Source: DASZMX01 sp035551475
GTDB taxonomy: Bacteria; Verrucomicrobiota; Verrucomicrobiia; Limisphaerales; Palsa-1400
Assembly: GCA_035551475.1 (NCBI GenBank)
Contig: DASZMX010000141.1
Span: 1-59,289, forward strand
Reading direction: 5' to 3'
Length of the DNA stretch: 59,289 bases
Each line of letters begins with the position of its first letter. Positions within the stretch are counted from its first letter, which is position 1. The notes under the pieces were generated by a model. That model searched no databases, was not told the origin of the DNA, and saw only the letters and a list, made by a program, of their open reading frames with translations. Positions 16,586 through 29,600 of the stretch are shown here, piece by piece. The position numbers and the translations under genes are program-made.

Positions 16586-17425
16586 ATGCCAGCCATCTCA
16601 AAAATTGACTTCGATTACATCAGCCAGCTGGCCTTTAGCCAGGCCGCGCTGGTGTTTGAATCGGGCAAGGAATATCTCATTGAAACCCGGCTGACTTCGG
16701 TCGCGGAACGCGAAGGGTTTGCGTCGCTGGCCGACTACGTGGCGCGGCTGCGCGCGGAAACCAAAATCAACGGGATCCATTTTCGCGCGATCGATGCATT
16801 GACCACAAACGAAACTCTCTTCTTTCGTGATTTTCACCCATTCGACGCCCTGCGCCGCCACATTCTGCCGGAAATCATCGCCCAACGGGCCCACCTGCGC
16901 CGGCTGTCCATTTGGTCGGCCGCCTGTTCTTCCGGCCAGGAGCCGTACACGATCGCGATGATCTTGCGCGAACATTTTCCCGAACTGGCCAATTGGAACG
17001 TCACCATCCTGGCGACCGACCTTTCGCCCACCATCCTCAAAGCCGCGCAGGAGGGGCGCTACACGCAGTTTGAAGTGAATCGCGGCCTGCCTGCCAGTTA
17101 TCTTGTCAAACATTTCACCAATCAGGACGGAAAATGGGCCGTCAAAGACGATCTCAAAAAAATGATCGAGTTTCGCCCCATGAACCTGAATCAGTCCTGG
17201 CCGGTCTTGCCGCCGCTGGACCTGGTTTTCATCCGCAACGTGATGATCTATTTCGACATCGAAACCAAAAAAACGATCCTCAAGAAAATCCGCCATTGCC
17301 TGCTGCCGCACGGTTTCCTTTTCCTGGGGACGGCCGAAACGACGATCAACCTGGATGCCGGTTATCAACCGGTGACCTACGGCAAAGCCGTGGTTTATCG
17401 CGGCCTCCGCGGCCCGGCGGCCTGA
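16586..17425 (+). CDS. cheR: Chemoreceptor methyltransferase CheR
   Basis: 279 residues. N-terminal helical domain, then a SAM-dependent methyltransferase with the family motifs TTNETLFFRD, WSAACSSGQEPYTIAM (SAM loop), ILATDLSPTIL and DLVFIRNVMIYFD. It methylates receptor glutamates. The start is preceded by AAAGGA at a good distance. It is the last gene of the chemosensory block and is followed by a weak terminator-like hairpin. Confidence 0.95.
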   Translation: MPAISKIDFDYISQLAFSQAALVFESGKEYLIETRLTSVAEREGFASLADYVARLRAETKINGIHFRAIDALTTNETLFFRDFHPFDALRRHILPEIIAQRAHLRRLSIWSAACSSGQEPYTIAMILREHFPELANWNVTILATDLSPTILKAAQEGRYTQFEVNRGLPASYLVKHFTNQDGKWAVKDDLKKMIEFRPMNLNQSWPVLPPLDLVFIRNVMIYFDIETKKTILKKIRHCLLPHGFLFLGTAETTINLDAGYQPVTYGKAVVYRGLRGPAA

Positions 17426-17436
17426 CCTTTAAAGCG

Positions 17437-17456
17437 CCCCATTTTCCGGGGTTTTT
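17437..17456 (+). terminator. Weak intrinsic terminator candidate after cheR
   Basis: CCCC (17437-17440), a seven-base loop, GGGG (17448-17451), then TTTTT. The stem is only 4 bp but pure G:C and followed by a U-run, 12 bases past the cheR stop. It would separate the chemosensory transcript from the giant-protein gene. Confidence 0.45.
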
Positions 17457-17458
17457 CG

Positions 17459-17487
17459 TTGACGGAGCGCCCATTCTGTGATCTACT
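17459..17487 (+). promoter_or_regulatory. Possible sigma70-type promoter for the giant secreted protein
   Basis: TTGACG (17459-17464, 5 of 6 to consensus), a 17-base spacer, then TCTACT (17482-17487, 4 of 6). It is placed just past the terminator candidate and leaves a leader of about 180 bases. The match is modest. Confidence 0.3.
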
Positions 17488-17543
17488 GGCCCACCGTGCG
17501 AAAAAACCAAGTTCTCGTCCTCGCAACCACACTGTCTTTGTCC

Positions 17544-17567
17544 GAAACTCGCCCTTGAGGGAGTTTC
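17544..17567 (+). promoter_or_regulatory. Leader hairpin upstream of the giant secreted protein gene
   Basis: GAAACT (17544-17549), CG bulge, CCC, TTGA tetraloop, GGG, AGTTTC (17562-17567): nine base pairs with one two-base bulge, or seven continuous pairs GAAACTC/GAGTTTC with a ten-base loop. It lies about 105 bases before the start codon in the 247-base gap after cheR. No long U-tract follows, so a leader structure or protein-binding site is more likely than a terminator. Confidence 0.45.
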
Positions 17568-17672
17568 TTGGGCGCTTTTGCGGCGTCCTGCGCAGAGCAG
17601 CTTTCAGGGGCTGCGGCGGCTGTGTTTGATCGGTAGAGGTGTTGGTCTTCGCCAGAATTCTGACCTAAAACC

Positions 17673-20600
17673 ATGAAACACGCTGTCAACATCCTTGGCT
17701 CACTGCGTCCGTTATTGCAAAAACTTGGGATCGGCCTGATTTCCCTGTTCCTGACCGCCACCGCGCAAGCGGGCGTGACGATTCACCTGGAATTGGACCA
17801 CAACCACCAGGGCGATTCCTCGGACTATTATCTGGCCTTCGTCTGGCTGCAAACGAACGCCCTGTCGGAGCCGCTCCCGGACACCGGCTACTTTGTTTGG
17901 TCGGCTTCCTCGGCCCCTATGTCCGACCTGTTTGCCGACCTCAACCCGGACCTGTCCAACCCTTTTAACGGAAAATTCTTCGCGGATTATCCCACCCTGC
18001 TCAACGAGGTGACCAATACCTGGAACCTGATGGTGACCAACCTCACCTCCACGAATTTTTACACCTTCACTTTCTCGGAGTTTTCCAGCAACGCCATTGG
18101 CCAGGTGGCGGTCAATTTCCCTGCGGATGGCTCCGTGGACATCACCAATCGTCCAACCTTTTTGTGGCAAGACCCAAGCGGATACGAGGTCGGCCCCACC
18201 GTCGTGGAGGAAAGTCCCACGGCTAGTTTTTATCAACAAGACAACCCCGGTCTTGGCGTCGGCCAATGGCCGAGCCCGTACTTCCTCACGTTCGGCAGCA
18301 ATTATATCTTCTACGCCACGTATGCGAGCAACGCCACCGCCTTGGTGCAGACCACCACGCCCACCGACACGGTGCACTTCTTGACCATCGCGGACTGGGA
18401 TTCCACTTGCACGATTAACACTGAATCCACCGCCGCCTTTTCGATCACCAATCCTTTTGCGTCGATTCCGAGCGATATCCACGGCCATAGTTGCGTCCTC
18501 CATTATTCCTTCGATGACAGCAACCTTTTCACGCAGGACCTTTCAGGGCACGACAACGGCACCAGCTATTCGTGGTTCAGCAACCCGCCTTACATCACCA
18601 ACGACGCCGCAGCCGGCCCCTTCGCGATGGGCTCCGACGGCTCCGGCTGGCTCAGCCCCACGACGAACGTGCTTTCCACGCTCGCCGGCAGCTTCACCGT
18701 TTCACTTTGGATCAATCCAGCTGTCTTGAAAGGCAACGACAATGACGATGAATTCTCGGCGGTGGGCCTCGTTTCGGCGGCCAATTTTTCGGGCGAGGAC
18801 GTCATGCCGCTCGGCCTGACGGGGAGCAAACTGATCTTTTATACCGGCGGCAATACCACCGACCTGCTGCGCTCCCAGGCCAGCATCGTCCCGGGTCAAT
18901 ATGTGCAAGTGGCCTGCACCCGCAACATCCATACCGGGGAAAAGCGGCTCTATATCAACGGCGTCCTGGACACCAATGACTTTGGCACGACCGAATTGCT
19001 CAACGGCACGGACGATTTGGCGGTGGGTGAAAATAATTTCAACGTCTTCCAGGGCGATCTCGATGAAGTGGAAATCTACGAAGGCGTCCTGACCGATGCG
19101 GAGATTGCCGCGCTGTATCAAAACCCCGGCGGCGCCGCGCCCGACGCCCCCGATCTCAATCCCGACATCAGTTTTCTCGTGGCGCATTACACCTTCGATG
19201 ATTCGCAACCGGGCCCCGACCATTTTGGCCATGACAGCAGCGGCAATGGCAATGACATCAATGCCGGCGGAGCTTTTGATTTCGGCAATGGCGCTTTCTT
19301 CGACGGCAATGCCATTTCCGGCGATGGCGCCGCCAACTTTGACGGCGGCAGCTTTCTCTCGTTTTCCCCCACCCCTGGCGATTTGTTGACCACCCTCGCG
19401 GGCTCGTTCTCCATCTCGCTTTGGGTCGAAACCAGCCAGGATGTTGACTACCAGGGCGACTATGCCTTCGCCGGCGCGTGCCTCGTCTCCGCCGACGTCG
19501 GCGGCCTGGCCAACGACCTCGTGCCCGTGGCGTTGACGGGCGGCGCAGTCGCCTTCAACACCGGCGGGGATTTTGACGATACCCTCACCTCCGGCGCGAC
19601 CGTCAATGATGGCAATTATCACCATATTGTCGTCACGCGCGATCAACCCACCGGTGTCAAACAGATCTTCATCGATGGCGTCCTCGATACTTCCAGCCAG
19701 GGCACGACCAACCTGCTTAACGATCCCCAACTCCTGACGCTGGGCGCGATTCAGGACGCCTCGTACAGTGATCCTGCAGCGGCCGGCGCGAATAACGGCT
19801 ATGAGGGTTTGGTTGATGAAATTCAAATCTATCGCGGCGTCCTGACGCCCAGCCAGGTCAACTATCTTTTTGACAATCCCAACGCCACAATCACAAATGC
19901 CGACGCCAACCCTCTCGGGTTCGCCGTCAATGCGCCGGAACTGGCTTGGACGACGGGCGGCGCCATGCCGTGGTTTGAGGAAGCCTCCCAAACGCACGAC
20001 GGCATCGCCGCCGCGCAGAGCGGAGACATTGCCGACCAGCAGGAATCGTGGATTGAAACCCAGGTCGCCGGCCCCGGCACGATTAATTTCTGGTGGCTGG
20101 TCAATTATGGGGACGGCAACAACGCGTTGGATTTCGTCGTGGATGGCAACGTCTATGATTCCCTTTATGGCTATGATTGGAATTGGGAGCCAGATTCCTT
20201 TCCCCTTCCGCCGGGCAACCATTTCCTGCAATGGCGCTATTCCAAAAACGGCTCCACTTCCACCGGTGATCCCGGCTTCCTCGATGAAGTCAGCTTCACC
20301 AACGTGGTCGCGCCCGTCATCACCGACGGCCCGAGCACGCAGCCCGGCAACAATCTCGAAACCGGCACAACCCTCACGCTCGTCACGCATCTCTACGCCA
20401 ATCCGCCGGCGACCATCTGGTGGCTCAAAAACGGGGCGCTCGTTCCCGGCGCCACGGACAGCACGCTCATCATCACCAACCTGCAGTTGAGCGATGCCGG
20501 CAATTACCAAATGGTGGCCAGCAATTACCTCGGCGCGGCTTACAGTCCCCTGGCGTTCGTCAGCATTTACCAACCCACCGATCTGCAACCGTTGTCCCTC

Positions 20601-23600
20601 ACGCTGCCGCCAGTGGTGACCTCGCAAACGCTGACCCCTTTGGTTTGGTCTGTGACCAACACCGGGCCCGCCACCGTGTCCGGCTATTACGACGGCATTC
20701 TTATTCGTGACACCAACGGCAACGTCGTCAATTCCGTGGCGGAGTTCATCGGTTTGTTTGGGTTCAAAGCCTTGCCCGCCACGACCTACACCATGAGCAA
20801 TTACCAGCGCTTCCCGGGAATTCCCGCGGGCAATTACACCGTGGAATTGCAGGCCGACGAATTCAATGCCGTCATTGAAACGGATGAATCCAACAACGTC
20901 CTCGCCGGCATTCCCATCACCGTCATCAATCCCGACTTGCAACCAGGCAACATGCAGATTGCCCAGACCAACCGCGGCGGAACAACCGTCCAACTCACCT
21001 TCAACCTCACGAATAACGGCCCGGGCATTATGGACGGCGCCACCTTCGAGGATGAATTATACATTTCCACCAGCCCGGTCTATGACGGCAATGCCGTCGG
21101 CATTCTCCAGATCAATCAGGCCCCCCATTTGGGCGCGGGCGAGTTTATGACGGTGACCAATCAAGTCTCGTTGCCGGTTGAGCCCAGCGGAAATTATTAC
21201 CTGATTCTGCGCATCGACGCTTTCGGCAGCCAACCGAACGGCGAAATCACCGAAGTCAACGAATCCAACAACATCATCTCCACTCCGATTCATCTCAATG
21301 AATCGGACCTGGTTCCCACCAACGTCGTGACGCCGCCGATTGTCAGCGCGCGCGAACCGATCCAGGTCCAATGGTCCGATCTCAACCAGGGCGATGGGGT
21401 CGCCACCAAATTCAATCCATTCTTGTTTTATGAATGGGTGGATCGCTTCTACCTTTCCACCAATCAACAAATCAATCCGTCCTCGATTGTGATGGGGCAG
21501 TTTTTTAGCGATCTCTACGACACGACGAGTTTCTATGAATCCGTCGACTTCCAAAACACGACCCCCTTGGCCAGCGGCGCCACGCTGCCGGCCGCCTTAT
21601 CGCTGGACGTCCCGAATCTCGCCGCCGGCCATTACTTTCTGATCCTGTCCGTGGACGCCGATCACGCGGTCACGGAAGGCAACGAGACCAACAACCTTTC
21701 CATCCAACCGCTGCAAGTGCTGGATGTGGATTTGGCCCCGGTCACCGTGACGGCGCCGCCGGCTGGCAGCGCGCAAAGCTCCATCCAGGTGAGTTGGAGC
21801 GTGACCAATCTCGGCGCCGGCGCCGTGTATCCGAAATGGATCGATAATATTTACCTGTCCACGCAACCCACATTCGATTCCACCGCGATGCTCCTTGGTT
21901 CACTGCTAATCTCCAATCGCGTGGACGCCGGCTCCAATTACATGGCCACCAATGTGGTGACGCTGCCCGGCGTGGCCGCGGGGCATTACTATGTGATCGT
22001 GCGCGTGGATGCGGCCACCAACCTGATCGAAAACACGCGCGCCAATAATTACATTTCGACGCCGCTCGACGTCGGTTCGCCGGATTTCGCCGCCACCAGC
22101 CTCGCCGCGCCGGCCATCGCTTCCAGCCAGGAGCCGATCAGCCTGGTGTATGTGGTGTCCAATCGCAGCGGCGTCATTGCGCTGCCCGGCTGGTCGGATC
22201 GCGTCTATTTTTCGACCAATTCATTTGTGGACACCAACGCCGTGCCGTTGGCCGATTTGCAGTGGAGCGGCTCCATCCCCGTGGGCAGCAGCTACACCAA
22301 CCTGGCCAACGTGACGGTGCCGGGGGCGCCGGCGGGGGATTATTTCATTCTTGTGGAAGCCGACCAAAACGACTTCTTCACGGAGGCCAACACCGCCAAC
22401 AACGTGGTGTCCTCGCCCATTCACATTCTCAATCCAGATTTGATTCCCACCAATTTTAACGCCCCCAGCTCGGTGGTGATTCAACAGCTTAACCAGCAAA
22501 TTTCCCTCGATTGGACGGTGTTGAATCGCGGCGCCGGCGCCGCCTACCAAAGTTGGTTTGACTCCGTTTACATTTCCCCGACCAATGTCCTCGACTCCAA
22601 CGCCGTGTTCCTCACCGGCGCCGGCGTTGCGCCCGTGCTCGGCGCGGGCGCGCCTTATCTCGGATTCAATAACGCCCCGGTGCCGAACGGCATCGAGGGC
22701 AATTATTATTTGCTGCTTAACGCCAACGACAATGCGAATCTCTACGAGGCCAACCGCACCAATAATCTGCTGGTGCGCCCGTTCCAAATCACCGTGCCGC
22801 CGTATCCCATCCTCGCGGTGGTGAGTTTGCAGGCTCCCACGGAAGCGTGGTCCGGCCAGCCGATCACCGTCACCTGGACGCTTACCAACAGCGGCGCGGG
22901 CGCCATCGATGGCTCCTTTTATGACACCGTTTACCTGGCTTCGTCGCCAGCGGGCGATAACCTTCAACCGTACAATAATTTCCAATTCACCGGCCGAATT
23001 GAGCCCGGCCAATCCATCGTTCGCCAGCAACTCATCAATTTGCCTTTGTCTCTCAGCGGCACGTTCTGGCCGGCGGTGCAAGCGGACGTGAACCACAACA
23101 TCTTCGAGTTCACCAATGCCGGCCCCGCGCTCGTGGTGGCAAGCCAGCCATTGGTGGTGCATTTGACCCCGACGCCCAATCTCCAGGTGACCTCAGTGCA
23201 GGGTCCAACCTCGATTTTCTCCAGCGCGCCCGCGACGATTTCCTGGGTGGTGACCAACTCGGGCGCCGGCCCGACCCGCGCGCCGTTCTGGAATGACAAC
23301 GTCTATTTGTCGGCCAGCACGAACATGTTTGACCCGCATTACTTCGCCTACCTGGGCGCGGCGCAAAACACCGCCTTTCTTGACTCAGGCGAAAGCTACG
23401 CCAACAGCCTCAACGTCACCATCCCGCGCGGCATTGACGGAACCTATTACTTCCTCGTGCGCGCGGATGACGGCAATTATGTGTTCGAGGGCGACAACGA
23501 AGGGGACAATGTCCTGGCCAGCGCGCCGGTGGTGGTCAACCTGACGCCGCCGCCGGATTTGCAGGTGACAGCGCTGATCGCGCCGTTGCATGGGTTCTCC

Positions 23601-26600
23601 GGCCAGCCGATTTCCGTCCAGTGGGCGGTGACGAACCTGGGCCTCGGCCAAACCACCGCCACCGAAACGGGCTGGTATGATCGCGTTTACATTTCCACCA
23701 ATAACTTCCTGGATTTCCACGCTGTATCCCTGGGCGATTTTCTGCACAACGGCGGTCTCGACCCGACGATGGGCTACTCCGCCACCAATAACGTGACGCT
23801 GCCAATCGGCATCAGCGGGAATTGGTATGTCATTGTGCAATGCGACATTTTCAACAGCGTCTTTGAAGGCGCCTTTGAGGACAACGATTTCACGATTGCC
23901 TCGCATGCGACGGTCGTGGAATTGACGCCGCCGCCCGACTTGCAGGCGCAAATTGTCGCGGCGCCGACGAACGCGCTCTCCAGCCACACCCTTTCTGTCA
24001 CTTATAGCGTGGCCAACAACGGCTCCACTGTGACGCCGAATAGCGGCTGGTATGACGGGCTTTATCTCTCCACGAATTCGGTGTTCGATTCGACGGCGAC
24101 CTTCTTCAATTACGTGGGGCACTCCGGGGCCTTGCCGCCCGGCGCCTCCTACACGAACACCCTCAGCGCGCTGCTCCCGGACACCTACACCGGCACCAAC
24201 TATATCTATGTCGTGTCCGATCTCTACACCGAAGTTTTCGAGCTGAACAAATCCAACAACGTTGCCGTGGCGCCCATGCCGGTGGTCATCGTTTCGCGCC
24301 CGGCCAATCTTGCCGCCATTTCGCTCCAGGGCCCCGCCTCCGCCAACATCGGCAGCGGCATCCTGGTTTCCTGGACCGTCACCAATCTTGGCGCGGGCGA
24401 CACCGCCGTCGCGTCCTGGAATGATCGCGTGATTCTTGCGCAAAACACCGTGCCCGGCGGCTCCAGCGACATCGATCTCCTCGACTACCAGCATTCCGGG
24501 ATCGTGGGCGTCGGCGGCCAATACAATGTGGCCAATGCCCTCGCCGAAATTCCCAACGCGGTCGCGCCGGGCAATTATTATTTGATCGTGATCGCGGACG
24601 ACAACACGACGGTATACGAAGGCACGAACATCAATCACAGCGTCTCTGCGCCGCGTCCCATCACCATCACCGCCCACTCCGCGGATTTGCAAGTCACCGC
24701 CGCCGCCGGCCCCACCAACGCGCCCGCCGGCTCCTATGTCACCGTCAATTATACGGTGAAAAACGGGGGGGACCTCCCGCCCGCCAGCAGCTATTGGCTG
24801 GATTATCTTTACCTCTCGCCTGACGGGGCGTTGGGGCCGAACACGATCTTCCTGGGCTACGTGCAAAACCTCGCGGCGCTGGCGCCGGGCGCTTCCTATG
24901 CCAATTCCATCACCGCCGCCCTGCCCCCGAACATTCAGAGCAATTACACGTTCGTCGTCTATGCCGACGCCAACAACTACATTTCCGAGCCGCCGGGTTT
25001 GCGCTTCAACAACGTTTACCAGGTGACGCCGCCGGTGTTCATCACGCCCAGCGCCCTGCCCGATCTCGTGGTCACCAACGTCATCGTTCCGCCCACGGCC
25101 TATGAGGGCCAGAGTTTCACGGTCACATGGACGGTGGAAAACATCGGCAATGCGACCGCGGCGAATATTTATTGGTACGATGTGGCCTATTTGTCGCTGG
25201 ACCAATCGCTGGACGCGGCGTCCGACACCTACCTGGGCTACGAATATCATCCGCGCGACCTCGCCCCGGGCCAGAGTTACACCAACACCGCGCAGTTCGT
25301 AATTCCCGAAGGGTTGGCGGGGCCGTTCTACGTTTTCATCTCCGCGGATTTCGATCACACGATTTACGAGGGAGATTTGCGCGACAACAACACCCAGCGC
25401 GCCCCGGAAGCGATGCAAATACAATTGCTCCCGCCGGTGGATCTCGTCGCCGGGCCCATCACCGTGCCCGCCAATGCCTCACCGGGCCAAAGCATGTCCA
25501 TCAGCTACATCGTGTCCAACGAAGGCGCCAATCCCGCGCTCGGCTCCTGGCAGGATTCGCTGTTTATTTCTTCGGACACCAATTGGGACATCAACGACAA
25601 ACTCTTCGCCACGGTGCAGCACAAGGGCGATGTCGCCCCGAATTCCAGCTACACCAACGGCGCCACCGCCCCGCTCCCGGGTCTTTTGCCCGGCGATTAT
25701 TACGTGATCGTGCGCAGCGACATCCTCAATCATCTGATCGAGGCCAACAAATCAAACAATGTCGCCGCCTCGCTGGATTCTGTTTCCACCGACGTGCCGC
25801 GCCTGACGCTGGGCGTCCCCGCCACCGGCATGATCGCCCAGAACCAGTCGGTCTATTACAGCTTCGATGCCACCAACGGCGAAACCATTCACATCCAATT
25901 CACCACCGGCGCGGGCCTTGCGGACAACGAACTCTTCGTGCGCGGCGGCCAGATGCCGACCACCGGCGACTTCGATTACGCGGCGAACAACCCGTTCGTG
26001 TCCGATCCGGAAATCTTCATTCCGATCACCAACTCCGGCACGTATTATGTGCTGGCCGACAGCCAATATCTGGCCGGCGTCTCCAATTACACCATTCTTG
26101 CCGCCGCCCTGCCCTTCACGGTGTCGGAGGTGCAGCCGACCTACGGCGGCAACCAGGGCTCGACGACGTTCGAGGTGCGCGGAGCTTTATTTGACTCGCA
26201 AACGCATTTCCAACTGGTCAACGGCGCCATCACCAATCCCGCGCAAAACGTCCTGCTGGACGATTCCTCCACCGCCTATGTCACCTTCAATCTGATTGGC
26301 GACACCAACGGTTTCTGGGATCTCCAGGCCATCATGGGAACCAACAGCGTGGCCGTCACAACCTTGAGCAACGCCGTCAACGTCTTCCCCGGCCAGGGCG
26401 CGATTCTGGACGTGGCCGTGGACGGCCCACTGGCGGTGAGCGAGCCTTCGATGGGATTGGTGCCGCATGGCGCCTTGGTGGATTACGGCAACAGCGGCGA
26501 TTCCGACGCGGTCGCGCCGTTGATCATGGTGAGCGGCGAGGGCGGAACAATAATCGGCACGCAAATCAATGTCTTGCGCAGCCAGCGCATTGAATTCCTG

Positions 26601-29600
26601 GGCCGCAGCCTCACGGGGCCGCCCAATATCATCCGCCCGCAAATCTCGCAAAGCATCCAGATTTTCTACGAGGGCGAAAGCCATGACGTGGAAGTCTGGG
26701 CCATTGCGGCGGACAGCGTGCGCGCGATGAATGACTCGGACTGGGTGGACATCGAGGCGACGGTTCGACCCGGCGGCGTGGCCGATGCGGATTGGCAGCC
26801 GTTCTGGGCCAATATCCGCGACCGCGTCGGCGGCACGTGGGGCGACTATGTGCAATTCCTGGATCGCACCGCGGCAAATTTGCCGCCGGAAATGCGCAAT
26901 GTCAGCCAAATCATCGGCGCGCTCTTCACGAACTCGCCCGACTATCGCGCCAGCTCGAGCCTATCCGGCTCGCTGGTGGGAGCGCAGGACGGGTTGCCAA
27001 AACCGGGCGTGGAAATTGATCTTTACACCGTGGCCGCCAATTCGCAGCTCAGCACGGTGGCGGCGAGCGCCATCACAGACACCTACGGCGAATTCGCGTT
27101 CACGCGCGTCCCGCCGGGAAGTTATTACGCCTACATCACCAACCAATTCTTCGACATGAATCAGGATGGGAAGGTGGACGGCGCCGCGCCGACCTACACC
27201 ATTTCCAACAACGACCTGTCAAAACAAACGATTTACCTTTACCAACAGCCGCCGCTCACCAACCTTGTCAACGATAGCGATGCGCAGTTGCAATTGGACA
27301 GCCAGGGCGCGCTGCACGCTTTCTGGCTGCGGGATTCCGTTCTCTGGCACGCCTGGGACAAGGGGGGCCAATGGGTGGATGCGGCGCCTTTGAGCACGAA
27401 CAAAACGCCCGGCTCCTTCGCCGTGGGGTCCAGCCCGCATTTGCTCGACCGCACGACGGCCGGGCTGATCGCGGTGTGGTCGGAAGACCTGACCAACGGC
27501 GTGGAGCTCGTCTATGCCGTGGGCCGCAGCGCTTCCGGAGGCGGCTACGAATGGTCGCAACCTGCGGCGCTCACGCATGATTTGGTGCGGAATTTCAGCC
27601 CGGGCATTGCCATCGGCGCCAACGGCCTGGCCGTCATCACTTATCTCAAAATCGGCATCGGCCAAGTCGATGATTCGGATGTTTACTATTCGGTGGTCGA
27701 TCTCAAGTCCGGCGACCTGGTCTGGTCCAGCCCGGCCCCGACCGCCGCGCCGCAGGCGGGCGAAAGTGGTTTTGACAGCACGGACAATTCATTTTCCACC
27801 ACCTGGAAAAACGATTTCAAATTCCCCATCGGGAATGACGAAGCGAGCTTCGGCTACAACTTCAGCCTCAAGGGCAGCAAATCCGGCTGCGGCGCCAGCG
27901 CCACCGGCTCGGCCGGCGTCCAGGCGGCCTACAACGGCTCCTCCACCGGCGTCAGCGGCGGCGGCTCGTTGTCCATGACCTACAATTGGCAGGTCAATCC
28001 GGATATTTGTGAGATGGATTTCAAGAATGCCAGCGCCAGCGCGAGCGCCAACCTCCATGTGGATTTCAAAAATCTCGCCGCCCGCATCTTGCAAAGCTTC
28101 ACCGCCATCCCGCCAGCGGTGGCGTTCGGCGCGGGCATCGACCGCATGACCGATTGGCTGCGCGCCCGCCGTCCCGGATTCCTGCTGGAAAATTCCATCG
28201 GCATCGGCGTCGGACTTTCCTTGGAAGGCGTCAAATGGGATCGCGCCCCCGGCCCCATCACTTCCTGGCGCGCGCCGGATGAGCCGGGCCAGACCTTCCT
28301 CACGCTCGATTGCACGCTGTCCATCGGCGGACGATTCCTGGGCGCGAATGAATCGCAAATCAACGCCGTGGATTGGAGCGGCAAGCCCTACACGGCGATT
28401 GAATCGACGGAATCGCCTTATGTGAATCCGACCTTCAATGTCGCCGGGCAAGCCAAGGCGACGGTGAAATTCAAAGTCTATCCCGTGCTTTCACTCAAGG
28501 AATACAGCCTGGTCGGCACGCTGAAAGTTTCCATCGCGCCGTTTTTCAGCTACACGCTGCCGACGCTCGGCGCTCCTGTTATTGTTGACCCCACCGCCCG
28601 GCCCAAAGACGGCTCCGACCCGCTGCCAGCCGGTTGGACTTTCAGCTATGATCCCGGCGCGTTTGTCGGATCGACCAATACCTACGGCACGAATTCGGTG
28701 CTGAAAAATGTCGCGTCCGATTTGTATCAGGACGGCGCGCCTTCCCTCGCGGTGGATGGCGGGGGCGTTCCCTTCCAAGCCTGGTATAAATCCGGCGATC
28801 CTCGCTCCGGGCAGCCAGGCAGCCAGGTTTTCGTGGCGGATTTCAACGGCACGAATTGGAATGATCCCGTCATCATTCCCGATTCTGTCGGCTTGAACAG
28901 CTACGTTTCCGCCGCGGCGGACGCTGCCGGCAATCGCCTCGTGGTCTGGGTCCACACCGACGCCAGTTCGCTCACCACCAATTCTTCTTATGATGATTTG
29001 GATGCGGTGCGCGGCGCCTCTGAAGTGACCTATTCCACCTTCGACGGCACGGCGTGGAGCGAACCCCAAACGCTCGCGGCCACGCCCGGCGCGGATCAAA
29101 ACGTGCAATTGAGCCGCCTGCCCAATGGCGACGTCATGGCGCTCTGGAGCTATGGCGACTCCAACGGCGTTTCCCATTTGCTCTTTTCCACCTGGAACGG
29201 CGCCGCCTGGACGAAGCCTTCGGAAATCACCTCCGGCACGATCACGACCGCTTCCGCGCAGCAGGCCGGCTCGACGATTTATGTGCTGTGGACGCAGGAA
29301 GTGAACGCGAACCACGACACCGCCATTTTCCAATCGACCTTCTCCGGCAGCGGTTGGAGCGCGCCCGCGCTGTTCGCTCCCACCAACACCACGCCCATCG
29401 TGGTGGCCAATGTCATCGAGCCCAAGGACACGGCGAACAGCCTGGCCAATCTCAGCTCACTGTCCCAGGCGGAAATCGATGCTTGCTGCAAATGCGCCGG
29501 CAAACTCACCGTCGCCAAAGGGCCCACCTACGACCCGAACAAGCACTGCGGTCGCGCCAGCCCTGAATATGACTACACCAATTGCACGCAGAAATTCGTT

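Noticed and set aside
17426..17672. Riboswitch (for example cyclic di-GMP) in the leader of the giant gene
   Set aside because: Only simple hairpins are visible; I could not recognise a conserved riboswitch core.
27155..27190. Dockerin/EF-hand in the giant protein (FFDMNQDGKVDG)
   Set aside because: A single calcium-loop-like motif without the second loop and helices of a dockerin; likely part of the neighbouring beta-domain.
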